From: Funneliformis mosseae
Taxonomy: Eukaryota > Glomeromycota > Glomeromycetes > Glomerales > Glomeraceae
DNA length: 10,558 nt
Reading direction: 5' to 3'
Assembly: GCA_910592005.1 (NCBI GenBank)
Contig: CAJVPP010003872.1
Coordinates: 1 to 10,558 of the forward strand
In this document: positions 1 to 8,392 of the stretch, in pieces
How positions within the stretch are numbered: position 1 is the stretch's first letter
Layout: each line of letters opens with the position of its first letter
Program-made: the position numbers and the translations under genes
Notes under the pieces: generated by a model
The model's input: only the letters and a program-made list of their open reading frames with translations
What the model was told of the DNA's origin: nothing
Databases searched by the model: none

Positions 1-885
1 GCTCTCACCCTTCCAGCCATGCAATTTAATATGATGGTTGCCCCACAAAGTTTTTTTAACTACAACAATCAACCCATCCTTTTACCGATTAGGCAACTTA
101 TAAAAGACATCTTCCGACACAAAAATCTCCAACAAATTTTATCATTATATGTACTTAGTAAATACCACCCTTTCTTCAAAATTAATTGGTTTGCTATCTC
201 TTTCTGCCTCAATGACAATGTCGCTACCAATTTTACATCATATGTAGCCTCTAATACAAGAATAAAAAAGTTTCAATGCCTGCTAGAGATGCTTCCTACA
301 ATTGAAATCTTGAAAATTAGACATCCATCTCTGTTCCCACCCTCAACACTGTGCCCCTGATGTGAAGCTGCAGATGAGGACTTCCTACACATATGGACAT
401 GCCCGTTAGTTAACTATCAAATGAAGTTGCTCATACAACGAGCAAAAGATTACCTTAAAGACATTACCAATGTCCAATTGATCAATATTGACAATCTTAA
501 TTAGTGGAACCTTTCAACTTCCTTCTCCTTTGTGGTTCTCATCAAAGGCATTGTTCCTACCACCCTCTTTGAACTTATTCACAACAATCTTTCACATTTG
601 CCCACCACGTTATCTGCATGTTCATCTTTCATGCACTTCATTTATGAAGAATCACAACGTTTCTGGATTTATAGGTGTAACTGTCAATCTGCTATTGAGA
701 AAGCTGCAAACATTAACCTAAAAAATAAAATAGATAACTTCATTTCTTCAGGTTTTGATCTTCCTCACGGTTTTTCTACCAACAACTATAACGCTGATCC
801 AACAAACACCATGGTGCAACTTGGATCCCACTGGACGAATTTTTGGTGCAGTAGTGGCCAAGCCCTCTCCTGTTTTACTTTTTGA
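1..885 (+). pseudogene. LINE ORF2 C-terminal fragment (copy 1), two stops
   Basis: The reading frame starts at base 1 and corresponds to the region just after the RNase H domain of ORF2. It is broken by TGA at 358-360 and TAG at 502-504, and it ends with TGA at 883-885. The TGA falls inside a C-terminal zinc-binding motif (C-x2-C-x8-H-x3-C), at the codon that is CAA in the second copy (7850). The TAG replaces the first of two adjacent tryptophan codons; the second copy keeps that codon but has lost the other. One extra T in the run before 883 gives this copy an earlier end than the second copy (8390-8392). The ATG at 19 is an internal methionine, not a real start. No product is expected. Confidence 0.9.
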
Positions 886-1065
886 TTATACTCAGAAGTG
901 ATAGTTTTAGCTTAGGTTAGAATTGATCTGGGGGAGTGCAGGGTCGGTCTTCTATAGTTTAGTTTTTCTTTTCTGTACGAGATTTTCATTTTTTCTTCTT
1001 GATTTGTATTTTACTTTATATTATACTTTTATCATAATAAAGATTATGTGGAACTACCGCACTTT
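886..1065 (+). other. LINE 3' UTR (copy 1)
   Basis: This non-coding stretch lies between the ORF2 stop and the A-tail. It contains a locally G-rich island around 929-951 in otherwise T-rich sequence. It is nearly identical to 8375-8556 (4 differences in about 183 nt, counted from 883/8374), so it is the best conserved part of the element. In LINEs the 3' end of the RNA is what the reverse transcriptase engages, which would explain the conservation. That role is inferred. Confidence 0.8.
1036..1041 (+). terminator. AATAAA polyadenylation signal, LINE copy 1
   Basis: A canonical AATAAA hexamer lies about 25 nt upstream of the A-tail. It sits at the same place as the signal at 8527-8532 in the second copy, in identical flanking sequence. 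Confidence 0.75.
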
Positions 1066-1087
1066 AAAAATAAAAAAAAAAAAAAAA

Positions 1088-1098
1088 TATTTAATATA
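1088..1098 (+). repeat. Left target-site duplication of LINE copy 2
   Basis: The 11-mer TATTTAATATA follows copy 1's A-tail. The identical 11-mer follows copy 2's A-tail at 8576-8586. Sequence after the two 11-mers differs (GAATAAAA against AATAATAA), as expected if the left one abuts the 5' end of copy 2 and the right one abuts old flanking DNA. The preceding A's could extend the duplication but cannot be told apart from tail. Confidence 0.75.
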
Positions 1099-1129
1099 GA
1101 ATAAAAAAAACTCTTTCTGCTTCTTCACC
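1099..1129 (+). promoter_or_regulatory. Short 5' leader of LINE copy 2 and ORF1 start context
   Basis: The leader runs 31 nt from the inferred insertion boundary to the ORF1 ATG at 1130. The start has ACC just before ATG, so an A at -3, a favourable eukaryotic context. No TATA box or initiator is evident. A LINE usually carries its own promoter in this region, so transcription may rely on sequence inside ORF1, on the neighbouring copy, or be absent. That is inference. Confidence 0.5.
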
Positions 1130-2926
1130 ATGCCAAAAAATAGCAGAAAACAAAATAACAACCACGGTTGCTCTGCGTCGCCCAAAACTATCCAGCAACC
1201 CAACAAAAAACAAAATACTATGCAGACAGTAGAACTAACAACCCTTTTATCTGTCTCGACGAATGACCTTGTTCTTGAAAATGACATGGAAGTCGAAAAC
1301 ATTCTTGCCGAAACTTCCTCGGTAAACAATAAAGGCAAAGAAAAGGAAGTTCCCTTAACCACTAACGTAGCTTCATCCAGTACCGTGAATATTGATGATA
1401 GCTCTGACCTCACTGAAAATCTTATCGCTACTAAAGAAGATATTCTTGCCTTTACCGACAGTCGCCCTCTAGAAAAATTTTTCGTGTATTGTTTACTCGA
1501 AAAATACAAAGGTGGAACTCCCCAACAAAAAATTGCTGACATCATTAATCAGCACTGCATGGAATTATTTTCCTTTTCAGGTATCACACATGGCAAATTT
1601 CTAGCAGATCATAAACAAACCATTCTCAAACTTGCCTTTTTGGACCAAAATGAACGAGATAATTTCTGCAAGATGCAGATTCCACAAATGAACAACAATA
1701 CGTTTTTACCACTTGTCCTACAAAAACAAGCCCCTTTTATTCCAGAACTTTCCATCACCGTGACTGAAATTCCACTTGATGCTGCTGAATTGCGTCTTAA
1801 GAAGATTTTTTCTAAATACGAAAACATTACCCGAATTACGATGAAAACCCGTAACTTATGGCAAAGAGCGAACATCACCTTTGATAAGAAAGCCAATTTC
1901 ACTGAATTGGACAAAGAAGACGGAATATTTCTTCTTAACGACATGATTAGATTTCACAGAAGCAATTTACCTCGCATAGACATCCAGAACAAATCCAAAT
2001 TTTCTATTAAGCTAACTAACCTTCCAAGAAACACCACGTCATGTGATCTCTTAGATATTGGTCGAATGACAGAAGCAACTGCCTGGATCGTCTCCAGGGC
2101 CAGGTCAAACTATAACTATCTTCAACATGTCTACTTTTACTTCGCCTCTGCGAATCTATGTGAAGCAGCTGGTAAACTAATAGACCTAACACTTAATGGT
2201 AAAAAAGTCGAATGGATGGACTCTAAGAAAAAACTTTGCGCTATTTGCTCGTCTGCCTACTATAACGTTACAAACTGTCCAAAACGAAGACACAATCCTA
2301 AAGACCGCAATATGCAACAACTCTATCAAAGGTTCCAACCAGCTAAATTCAATAATTATGTTGCTTCAAAGAAACAGCAACAAAGAGGCGCAATGAGAAA
2401 CAACGTGACCTTTGTAGATGCCGTCAAGAACAAAAAGAAGGATGACCAAACTAAAGGTTCTTCATCTAATCCTCCACTACAGACCTTTCCTGATAAAAAA
2501 TACAAACCAAATCCCAAAACCCTATCCTGGGCTGACGATATTCCTGACGAAATGGATATTGAAACAGACAATTCATCCAGGATACCTAAGTCGACCAATG
2601 ACATTTCTAAAGGTACTGCCAAAAGAGGCTTCATGCACAATCAGGACTTTCAAAAATTCGTTATCACACAACTTGAAACTATCGCAAAACAACTCACCAT
2701 TTTAACTTCCAGCCTAGCCTTCTCACAAGAATGGCTTAATGTTATTGAAAAAGCACTAGATATTAAAGTTGTCACTCCTCAGGATGCAGAAGAATATAAT
2801 AATGCGCTTCCTTTAGAATCATCACCCGCTAATGAAAAGTATCCACATATTGATGCCTCTAATTGCGTTACTCCTTTGCAAAAAAAAATGAATGAGCAGC
2901 TTATTACAATCTGCCATCGACAATAA
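1130..2926 (+). CDS. LINE ORF1 protein, RRM-like and zinc-knuckle nucleic-acid-binding
   Basis: This open frame of 598 codons is the first ORF of copy 2. LINE ORF1 proteins coat the element RNA and act as nucleic-acid chaperones. The N-terminus is polar and rich in N, Q and K. Two segments look like degenerate RRM folds: about residues 205-285 (ITVTEIP strand, then a helix) and about 290-365 (IKLTNLP strand, later HVYFYF). A zinc-knuckle-like motif follows at 370-383 with C370, C373 and C383, but Y378 stands where a CCHC knuckle has histidine. A basic stretch (about 395-435) and an acidic SWADD segment (466-470) come next. The stop at 2924 looks premature: the same frame stays open for 58 more codons to TAA at 3101, then to a TAA at 3116 that overlaps the ORF2 ATG. 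The ATG at 1130 is the first in frame after the element boundary. Fold assignments are by eye. Confidence 0.85.
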   Translation: MPKNSRKQNNNHGCSASPKTIQQPNKKQNTMQTVELTTLLSVSTNDLVLENDMEVENILAETSSVNNKGKEKEVPLTTNVASSSTVNIDDSSDLTENLIATKEDILAFTDSRPLEKFFVYCLLEKYKGGTPQQKIADIINQHCMELFSFSGITHGKFLADHKQTILKLAFLDQNERDNFCKMQIPQMNNNTFLPLVLQKQAPFIPELSITVTEIPLDAAELRLKKIFSKYENITRITMKTRNLWQRANITFDKKANFTELDKEDGIFLLNDMIRFHRSNLPRIDIQNKSKFSIKLTNLPRNTTSCDLLDIGRMTEATAWIVSRARSNYNYLQHVYFYFASANLCEAAGKLIDLTLNGKKVEWMDSKKKLCAICSSAYYNVTNCPKRRHNPKDRNMQQLYQRFQPAKFNNYVASKKQQQRGAMRNNVTFVDAVKNKKKDDQTKGSSSNPPLQTFPDKKYKPNPKTLSWADDIPDEMDIETDNSSRIPKSTNDISKGTAKRGFMHNQDFQKFVITQLETIAKQLTILTSSLAFSQEWLNVIEKALDIKVVTPQDAEEYNNALPLESSPANEKYPHIDASNCVTPLQKKMNEQLITICHRQ

Positions 2927-3118
2927 AGACGTATATCATCATTCACTACAGTTATCAACAGCCTTTCCTCCATGTATGCAGACTTCCAACAAATTCTTCT
3001 AAATAAAGGTCTGATGAGTGCATACGATGCTAAATCCTTCATTCCTATTACCAATACCTTAGATAAAAACATTGAAAGCTGCCTCGGTAGCCTCCAGCAA
3101 TAATCTTTCGATATCTAA
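2927..3118 (+). pseudogene. Likely cut-off C-terminal end of ORF1
   Basis: Downstream of the ORF1 stop (2924-2926) the same frame remains open and protein-like (SSMYADFQQILLNKG, then LDKNIESCLGSLQQ) up to TAA at 3101-3103. A further TAA at 3116-3118 shares its last base with the ORF2 start. Both earlier stops could be CAA turned into TAA. In that case ORF1 originally had 662 codons before its stop. An alternative for the 2900-2945 stretch is a pair of compensating indels, because a shifted frame there also reads plausibly. Confidence 0.55.
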
Positions 3119-3120
3119 TG
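3116..3120 (+). promoter_or_regulatory. TAATG stop-start overlap between ORF1 and ORF2
   Basis: TAA at 3116-3118 lies in the ORF1 reading frame, and ATG at 3118-3120 opens the ORF2 frame, giving a TAATG overlap. Some LINEs (SART1 is the studied example) use a UAAUG junction to translate ORF2 by termination and re-initiation. In this copy a TAA at 3101 would stop ribosomes first. The functional reading is inferred from position and frame. Confidence 0.5.
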
Positions 3121-3189
3121 AACACTGTCTCTACAAATACGATCCTTGATACGAATGATATCACCTCCCAAACTAATAATTTGTCTACT

Positions 3190-3900
3190 ATTAATATTGC
3201 ATTACATAACGTTAGATCTTTTAACAATTCTGCAAAACAAAACTATTTAATATCCCTTTATGAGTCACATGATCTCGATATTATCAGCCTCTAAGAAACT
3301 AATTTCAAATCCACCAACTCCTCTATCCTCAATAGATCTTTTTCAAACTTTACTACCTTCACTAGTACATACCAGGGGAGCCAAACCAGCAGGTTTGATG
3401 TCAGCCTCTCATTTAGTAAAAAACTTGCCAAACATGTTTTCAAACACGATTCAAAATATGATCGTATCATTTACACTAAATTACAATTTGCTGATAAACA
3501 AAAACTATTGGTTATCAATTTATACTTCCCACCACTCAACCCTGGCTCAAAAGTACTATGTAAATCTATGCATACATATATCAACGTACTTCTTGCAGAA
3601 GCAACCAGAGACAACCACCATATCATCTTACTTGGTGATTTTAATGTTGATTTTGACCGTTCACAGAACCCACAATACACAATCCGTTTTATGAACTCAT
3701 TGTTAAGACATAATTTGTTTAACGTTTTTAGCATTGTTCACAATACTAACTGTTCATCCTTTCCTTTCTTTTTTTGTAACAATACTTCGTCACGAATCGA
3801 TTACATTTGGATGTCCTCTGAAATGACTTTAAACATCCTCACGTGCCAATCAGTGTCCATAATACCCTCTCTGTCTCTGACCATTCAGTTGTAATGACTT
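3190..3900 (+). other. AP-like endonuclease domain of ORF2 (broken)
   Basis: Motifs of the exonuclease-endonuclease-phosphatase fold appear in order. There is an N-x-R (ALHNVRSF, Asn codon at 3208), then ETN with its Glu codon at 3295 right after the stop at 3292 (probably a QETN site). Next come NLYFPP, LLGDFNVDFD (Asp at 3637, Asn two codons on), SRIDYIW, and SDHSVV at 3876-3893. The last lies in a different frame because of a probable 1-nt loss near 3840. The expected metal-binding and catalytic N, E, D/N, D and H are all still readable, so damage comes from the stop and the frameshift. In APE-type LINEs this domain nicks the target strand that primes reverse transcription. Confidence 0.88.
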
Positions 3901-4689
3901 CAACGTCTGACTTCCTGATCACTCCCTTGAATGATAGACGATGCCTTAGGAAGAGTTTCTTTAATTACTCGCATATAGATGACCTAAAGTGGGCTAAATT
4001 CGCTGCCAAAACTGACAACATCACCAAACACAGTTTCCTTAAAGACCTTTCCATTACAAAACACTGGACACAATCCTCACTCAATAGCTCATGAAATGTA
4101 TTTCAAGAATCCATAATTGCAGCAGCCAAATCCTGCATACCTGTAAGCAGAGCCAGAACAACCCGCTACAAAAAACAGCCTATAGGACTCTCAACTATCT
4201 ACAAGAAAATCAAGACTTTACACAGTTTCAACAAACTTACCAGAGCCTACCTTAACAACACAACTAAATATTCAGAATGGTCATCCAAATATGAAGAATA
4301 TCTCATTATTGCACAATCTAGTAACCTACATGTGACAGCCGTAAACATTTACTATTCCTTAGCCCACATTAACTCAGTTATCACTGACATTAAATTATTA
4401 TTAGCAGGTCTTTATATCGAAGCTAAACTTAAAGAACAGGAATTCAAAATTAAAAGCATCCAAGAAGCACTCCAAGCTCGTATTGATGATTACAATGCTG
4501 ATCCTTTACATATGATCGACTTCATATTAAACAGAAAAAGGAAGATTATCATTCTTGATAAATGCCTGGACAACTCTAAACATGACAAACCGCTACTGAC
4601 CAGTGCCACTGATGTGAAAAACGAAGTCAATAGACATTTTCAACAAATTGCAGGAACAACACATTGTGACAAAAGAATTCCTGAGGAAT

Positions 4690-5760
4690 GGACATTCACC
4701 TATCAACCCATAGCAGACATTGATTCATCGATATACGACCAGCTCGTCTCATTCCCATTAGCTGACGAATGGTATAGAATTATTGAGTGTCTGCCCAATG
4801 ACAAAGCTACTGGCCCTCTTCTATATCTAACGAAATGCTTAAGCATTTGGGTCCACATAGTAAAAAATACCTCTGGTTCATTATTTGTGGCTGTCTTTAG
4901 ATTTCTTCAACCCCCACAAGATGGAACCTTGCTTATGTCTATCCAATCCCTAAACCTAAACCTTGGGAATTCGACCTCAATAACACTCATCCAATCATGC
5001 TTCTGGAATGTCTGAGAAAAGCCTTTGTAAAACTACTTAATACCAGACTTGCATCAATAATTGTTCAAAATAACATATTGAAAGGATCAAACTTCGCTGG
5101 ACTACCATTTAAATCCACTTTTGATCCTATACATATTATAGACAATATAAAACAAGATACCATAACCAATAAATCTGAGCTCTAGGTACTTTTACAAGAT
5201 ATGTCCAAGACATACGATTGCGTCAATGTGTTTACTTTGATCAAAGCTATGGAAAGGCTTAGAATCCCTTTTGGCTATATCAACATCATCATGAAATTAT
5301 TTATTTCAAGACTAAACTGTATCTTCACAGCGCATGGCAATACTGATCCTTATGTCGTAATCTCTGGTATTAACCAAAGAGAAGTCATTTCACCCCTCTT
5401 GTGGTGTATATACTACGACCCATTACTCTGTAGAGTCCAGGAGTCATCCCACGGCTATAAAATGAGTTGTAACTGGCAACCTGATGCCCGGTTACCAGTT
5501 ACGCAATGCCTATTCACAATGATCTCAGCCTTAGCATTCATAGACGATACTCTATAGATTGCCAAGTCTGTTAACGACTTAACATCAATTATTAGTATTG
5601 CTAATAGTTTTTACTCTTTTAATGACATTCAGGTTAATTGGCACAAGTCAGAACTCTTGGTTAATAAAACTCAGTTAGAGCCTTTTGCAATCACTAATAG
5701 TAACAATACACATCACATTACCTCACGGAAACCCAGCGAAAGTGTCAGGTAACTAGAAGT
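4690..5760 (+). other. Reverse transcriptase domain of ORF2 (broken, motif B altered)
   Basis: Blocks in order: CLPNDKATGP (to 4817), a 1-nt frame change into SISNEMLKHLG, YVYPIPKPKPW (about 4934), LLECLRKAF (4997), motif A LLQDMSKTYD (Asp codon at 5198), motif B INQREVISPLLW (5369-5404), and the active-site box FIDDT (5537-5551) with both aspartates kept. Stops at 4898, 5183, 5555 and 5750 interrupt it; those at 5183 and 5555 replace likely tryptophans (ELW and DDTLW in relatives). Motif B normally has glycine after Q; here AGA (Arg) at 5378 is one G-to-A step from GGA. SKTYDC differs from the usual SKAYDR at two transition-type sites. The family assignment is secure; this copy would be inactive. 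Confidence 0.9.
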
Positions 5761-7069
5761 CTGGATCTCATTAACAGACAACAAAACGTTTATCACCAAT
5801 CAGATTCATGAAGAAATCAAATCAGTAATCACCATAATGCGCTCCAAACGACTAACGGACGCTCAGCTTACATATATATTCAATACAGTCATTCTACCAC
5901 GTATAAAATACAAGTCACAATTTACATTCCCTTCAGAAAAACATTGTGTCCGAATTATGGCCTCATATGTAGCCTTCCTTCGCTCTAAATTGCACTTCTT
6001 ACGGAAAACGCCGTCTTCGCTTTTTCTGTCACATTATTTTTACAATACTACTCCTCTCCATCAAAGAATTATTCAGAATCTCAGCAGCGCTCTTCTGCAG
6101 ATAGACAATGAACCTAACCTATTAGGCCTCACCTTTAAGATTCGTGTTAGACAACTGTAAACTCAGGAATAGTTACATATCTCTCCTTTAATATATTGGC
6201 CATATAATACCCAGAGGTCTAAAGATGACTGACTCCCGGCTCTGCTTAGTACATTAAACAACCTGAACATTAACCTTAGCGTTCCGTTAAGCTCAAATAA
6301 TCTGGTATCTGGAGGTGCAATCCCGATTTCAGATTTTATTAAACTTATATACAGAAATCACGTCCTGGATCTCAGAAAATGTTCTGTTCTTTTTGTGAAA
6401 CAACTGGTAAACTGTGTGGGCAACTACATGTTCTCCTATAAAGATTTAATCCATATTACGCATCAACAAACAAGATTTGTCAGAACCCCCAAATGGTTTA
6501 CCATTATGGAACAGTACTTACAACCATCACCTGATAGATTTATCACTAGAATATTTCCACACAATCTCATGTATGGTTACACATTAAAACAGCAATATCT
6601 TACCCCTGGTTACAGATTGTACGCTGTGAGCTGAATATTCAACTTAAACAGTTTTATCATTAGACGTATCATTCATGATGACCAACACAATTTGCATCTC
6701 AGACACTATAACTTTGAAAAAGCGGCTGATTATAGTACAAAATTAACACTATGTTCACGCTGTCCCTTACATAACCTGAATGCATCTCCAACCAATAAAT
6801 CATACTGTCGTGTTAGTATTCCTCACGTATACTGTGCAGCATTTCACAATATTTATTACGACAGTTCTAATTTGACAGTGTTATCAGCTGGTGCTCTGAA
6901 CAAACTAGCATTGACTTGTGCAGTTGTGTCCTATCAACCTGATATCCTAAATAGACCATCTTCTGTTCATCTCCCCACTTATAATTCCTATATAGATAGA
7001 TTTATCCCCTCTCCACATAAAAAAGAATTACTAACACTTTCTACTAATTTTATTTCTGCTACTGAATTA

Positions 7070-7510
7070 GAATTTTATACAGACGGATCCCTTATAAACA
7101 TAGGCCTTCTTTCAATCAAGATGGGGTTTGCTTGACTACAATTCCACCAAAATTCGCCTATGGTTTCCTTCAGCACTACTTTGACCTCTAGCTTTCCATC
7201 ATCATCAATACCTGAATTTGCAGCCCTTTTTACAACACTCCTTACTGCCCCTCCAAATTGCAAAATCAGAGTCTATACTGATTCAGCTGTTATTATATCA
7301 CAGTTCAACAAATTTAGTTTCTTCAGGAGACAGTCTCCCACCTTCAGGACTTTTCTAAAAATCAACAATTCTGTGCATTGGTCTTGTCTTTTCGAAGTGA
7401 TCTCTGTGCATAACCTGAACGTTAATTTGATAAAAGTCAAAGCACATTCAAACAATCTACTGAATAACAAAGTCGACGCTATGGTGAAAGACGCTTTCAC
7501 CCTTTCAGTC
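7070..7510 (+). other. RNase H domain of ORF2 (catalytic residues kept, one stop)
   Basis: This type I RNase H-like domain would degrade the RNA strand of the RNA:DNA hybrid. The four acidic positions are readable: Asp in FYTDGS (codon 7082), Glu in SSIPEFAAL (7214), Asp in VYTDSAV (7280), and Asp in NKVDAM (7475). The usual His is in VKAHSNN (7445). One TGA at 7133 replaces the expected tryptophan in a GFAW motif. From 7136 to 7996 the frame is open, so apart from that stop this is the least damaged enzymatic part. Presence of RNase H argues against L1-like clades and for the I/Tad-like group. Confidence 0.85.
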
Positions 7511-7843
7511 ATGCAATTTAATATAACATCTGCTTCACAAAGTTTCTTTAACTACAACAATCAACCTATCCTTTTACTGATTAGGCAATTTATAAAAGAC
7601 ATTTTCTGTCACAAGCTTCTTCAGCAAATTTTATCATTGCATGTACTTAGCAAATATCAACTTTTTTTCAAAATCAATTGGTTTGTTACCTCCTTCTGCC
7701 TCAACGACAATGTCGCTACCAATCATACTTCATATGTTGCCTCTATTACAAGAATGAAGAAGTTCCAACGATTGCTAAAAATGCTTCCTACAGTTGAAAT
7801 CCTGAAAATTAGACACTCATTTTTTTTTCCGTCCTCAGTCCTG

Positions 7844-7894
7844 TGCTCCCAATGTGAGGCTACAGATGAGGATTTCCTTCATATATGGACCTGT
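7844..7894 (+). other. C-terminal zinc-binding motif of ORF2
   Basis: C-x2-C-x8-H-x3-C: Cys codons at 7844 and 7853, His at 7880, Cys at 7892 (CSQC, then DEDFLHIWTC). The C-terminal zinc motif of LINE ORF2 proteins has this general form and is thought to bind RNA or target DNA. Copy 1 keeps all four ligands (352-403) but has a stop between the first two cysteines. Confidence 0.75.
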
Positions 7895-8392
7895 CCGAAA
7901 ATTGACTATCAAATGAAATTGCTTATACAACGCGCTAAAGACTACCTTAAAGACATTACCAATGCTCATTCAATCAATATTGATAATCTCAATTGGTAGA
8001 ACCTCTCAACTTCCTTTTCCTTTGTGATTCTCATTAAAGGCATCGTTCCTACTACCCTCTTTGAACTTATTTAACACAACCTTCCACATATGCCTACAGC
8101 ATTAGCTGCATGTTTATCTTTCATGCACTTTATTTATGATGAATCACAACATTTTTGGATTGATAGGTGTAATCGTCAATCCACTATCGAGAAAGCTGCA
8201 AATATTAACCTAAAAAATAAATTAGATAACTTCGTTTCTTCAGGTTTTGATCTTACTCACGGTATTCCTACTAACAACAATTATGCTGATCCAATAAATA
8301 CCATGGTGTAACTTGGATCCCACTGGACAAATTTTTGGTGCAGTAGTGGCTAAGCCCTCTCCTGTTTTACTTTTGATTATACTCAGAAGTGA

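Larger units (their letters stand above)
1..1087 (+). mobile_element. LINE copy 1, 3' portion (left part outside window)
   Basis: This is the 3' end of a non-LTR retrotransposon. Base 1 aligns with base 7493 of the second copy, and the two stay colinear through the ORF2 C-terminus, the 3' UTR, an AATAAA signal and an A-tail (about 1066-1087, interrupted by one T at 1071). By hand count, a 290-nt stretch of coding sequence differs at about 11% of sites (about 33 changes, some 70% of them transitions), while about 183 nt of 3' UTR differs at 4 sites. The window cuts off the upstream part, so whether this copy is full length cannot be told. It is a separate, older or sister copy rather than a recent duplicate of the second element. 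Confidence 0.93.
3118..8392 (+). pseudogene. LINE ORF2 polyprotein (endonuclease-RT-RNase H), heavily disrupted
   Basis: This is the remnant of a frame of about 1,750 codons encoding the enzyme that nicks target DNA and reverse-transcribes the element RNA. Domains in order: AP-like endonuclease (3190-3900), a helical linker, reverse transcriptase (about 4690-5760), a long connector, RNase H (about 7070-7510) and a C-terminal zinc motif (7844-7894). Lesions: stops at 3292, 4092, 4898, 5183, 5555, 5750, 6158, 6170, 6230, 6632, 7133, 7997, 8072, 8309 and 8351, plus frame changes near 3840 and 4817, each explained by a lost base. Between lesions the frame and the family motifs are kept, so they are point decay and not rearrangement. 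All but 5750 fit CAA/CAG or TGG codons changed by C-to-T or G-to-A. The start at 3118 precedes the first endonuclease motif by 30 residues. The TGA at 8390 is the first stop after the conserved C-terminus. No active enzyme is expected. Confidence 0.92.

Noticed and set aside
488..721. A 77-codon frame in copy 1 overlapping the ORF2 fragment
   Set aside because: It is out of frame with the sequence homologous to copy 2 and has no counterpart there.
1054..1545. Antisense 163-codon open frame over the ORF1 start
   Set aside because: It lies opposite the A-rich leader and ORF1 N-terminus; its phenylalanine-rich end is translated poly(T). No family motif, so a shadow of ORF1.
3118..8392. An alternative genetic code, with stops read as sense codons
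   Set aside because: TAA, TAG and TGA all occur inside ORF2 and stand at both Gln and Trp positions, while intact TGG, CAA and CAG codons are common. No single reassignment fits, and two frameshifts remain.
3118..8392. Several separate small genes or exons instead of one broken ORF2
   Set aside because: The fragments follow one frame over long stretches and give LINE motifs in the right order. Breaks are single stops or 1-nt shifts without intron-like gaps.
1130..8392. Group II intron, retron or diversity-generating reverse transcriptase
   Set aside because: The RT comes with an AP-like endonuclease, RNase H, ORF1, an A-tail and a target duplication, which is the LINE arrangement; no intron maturase or retron RNA features are seen.
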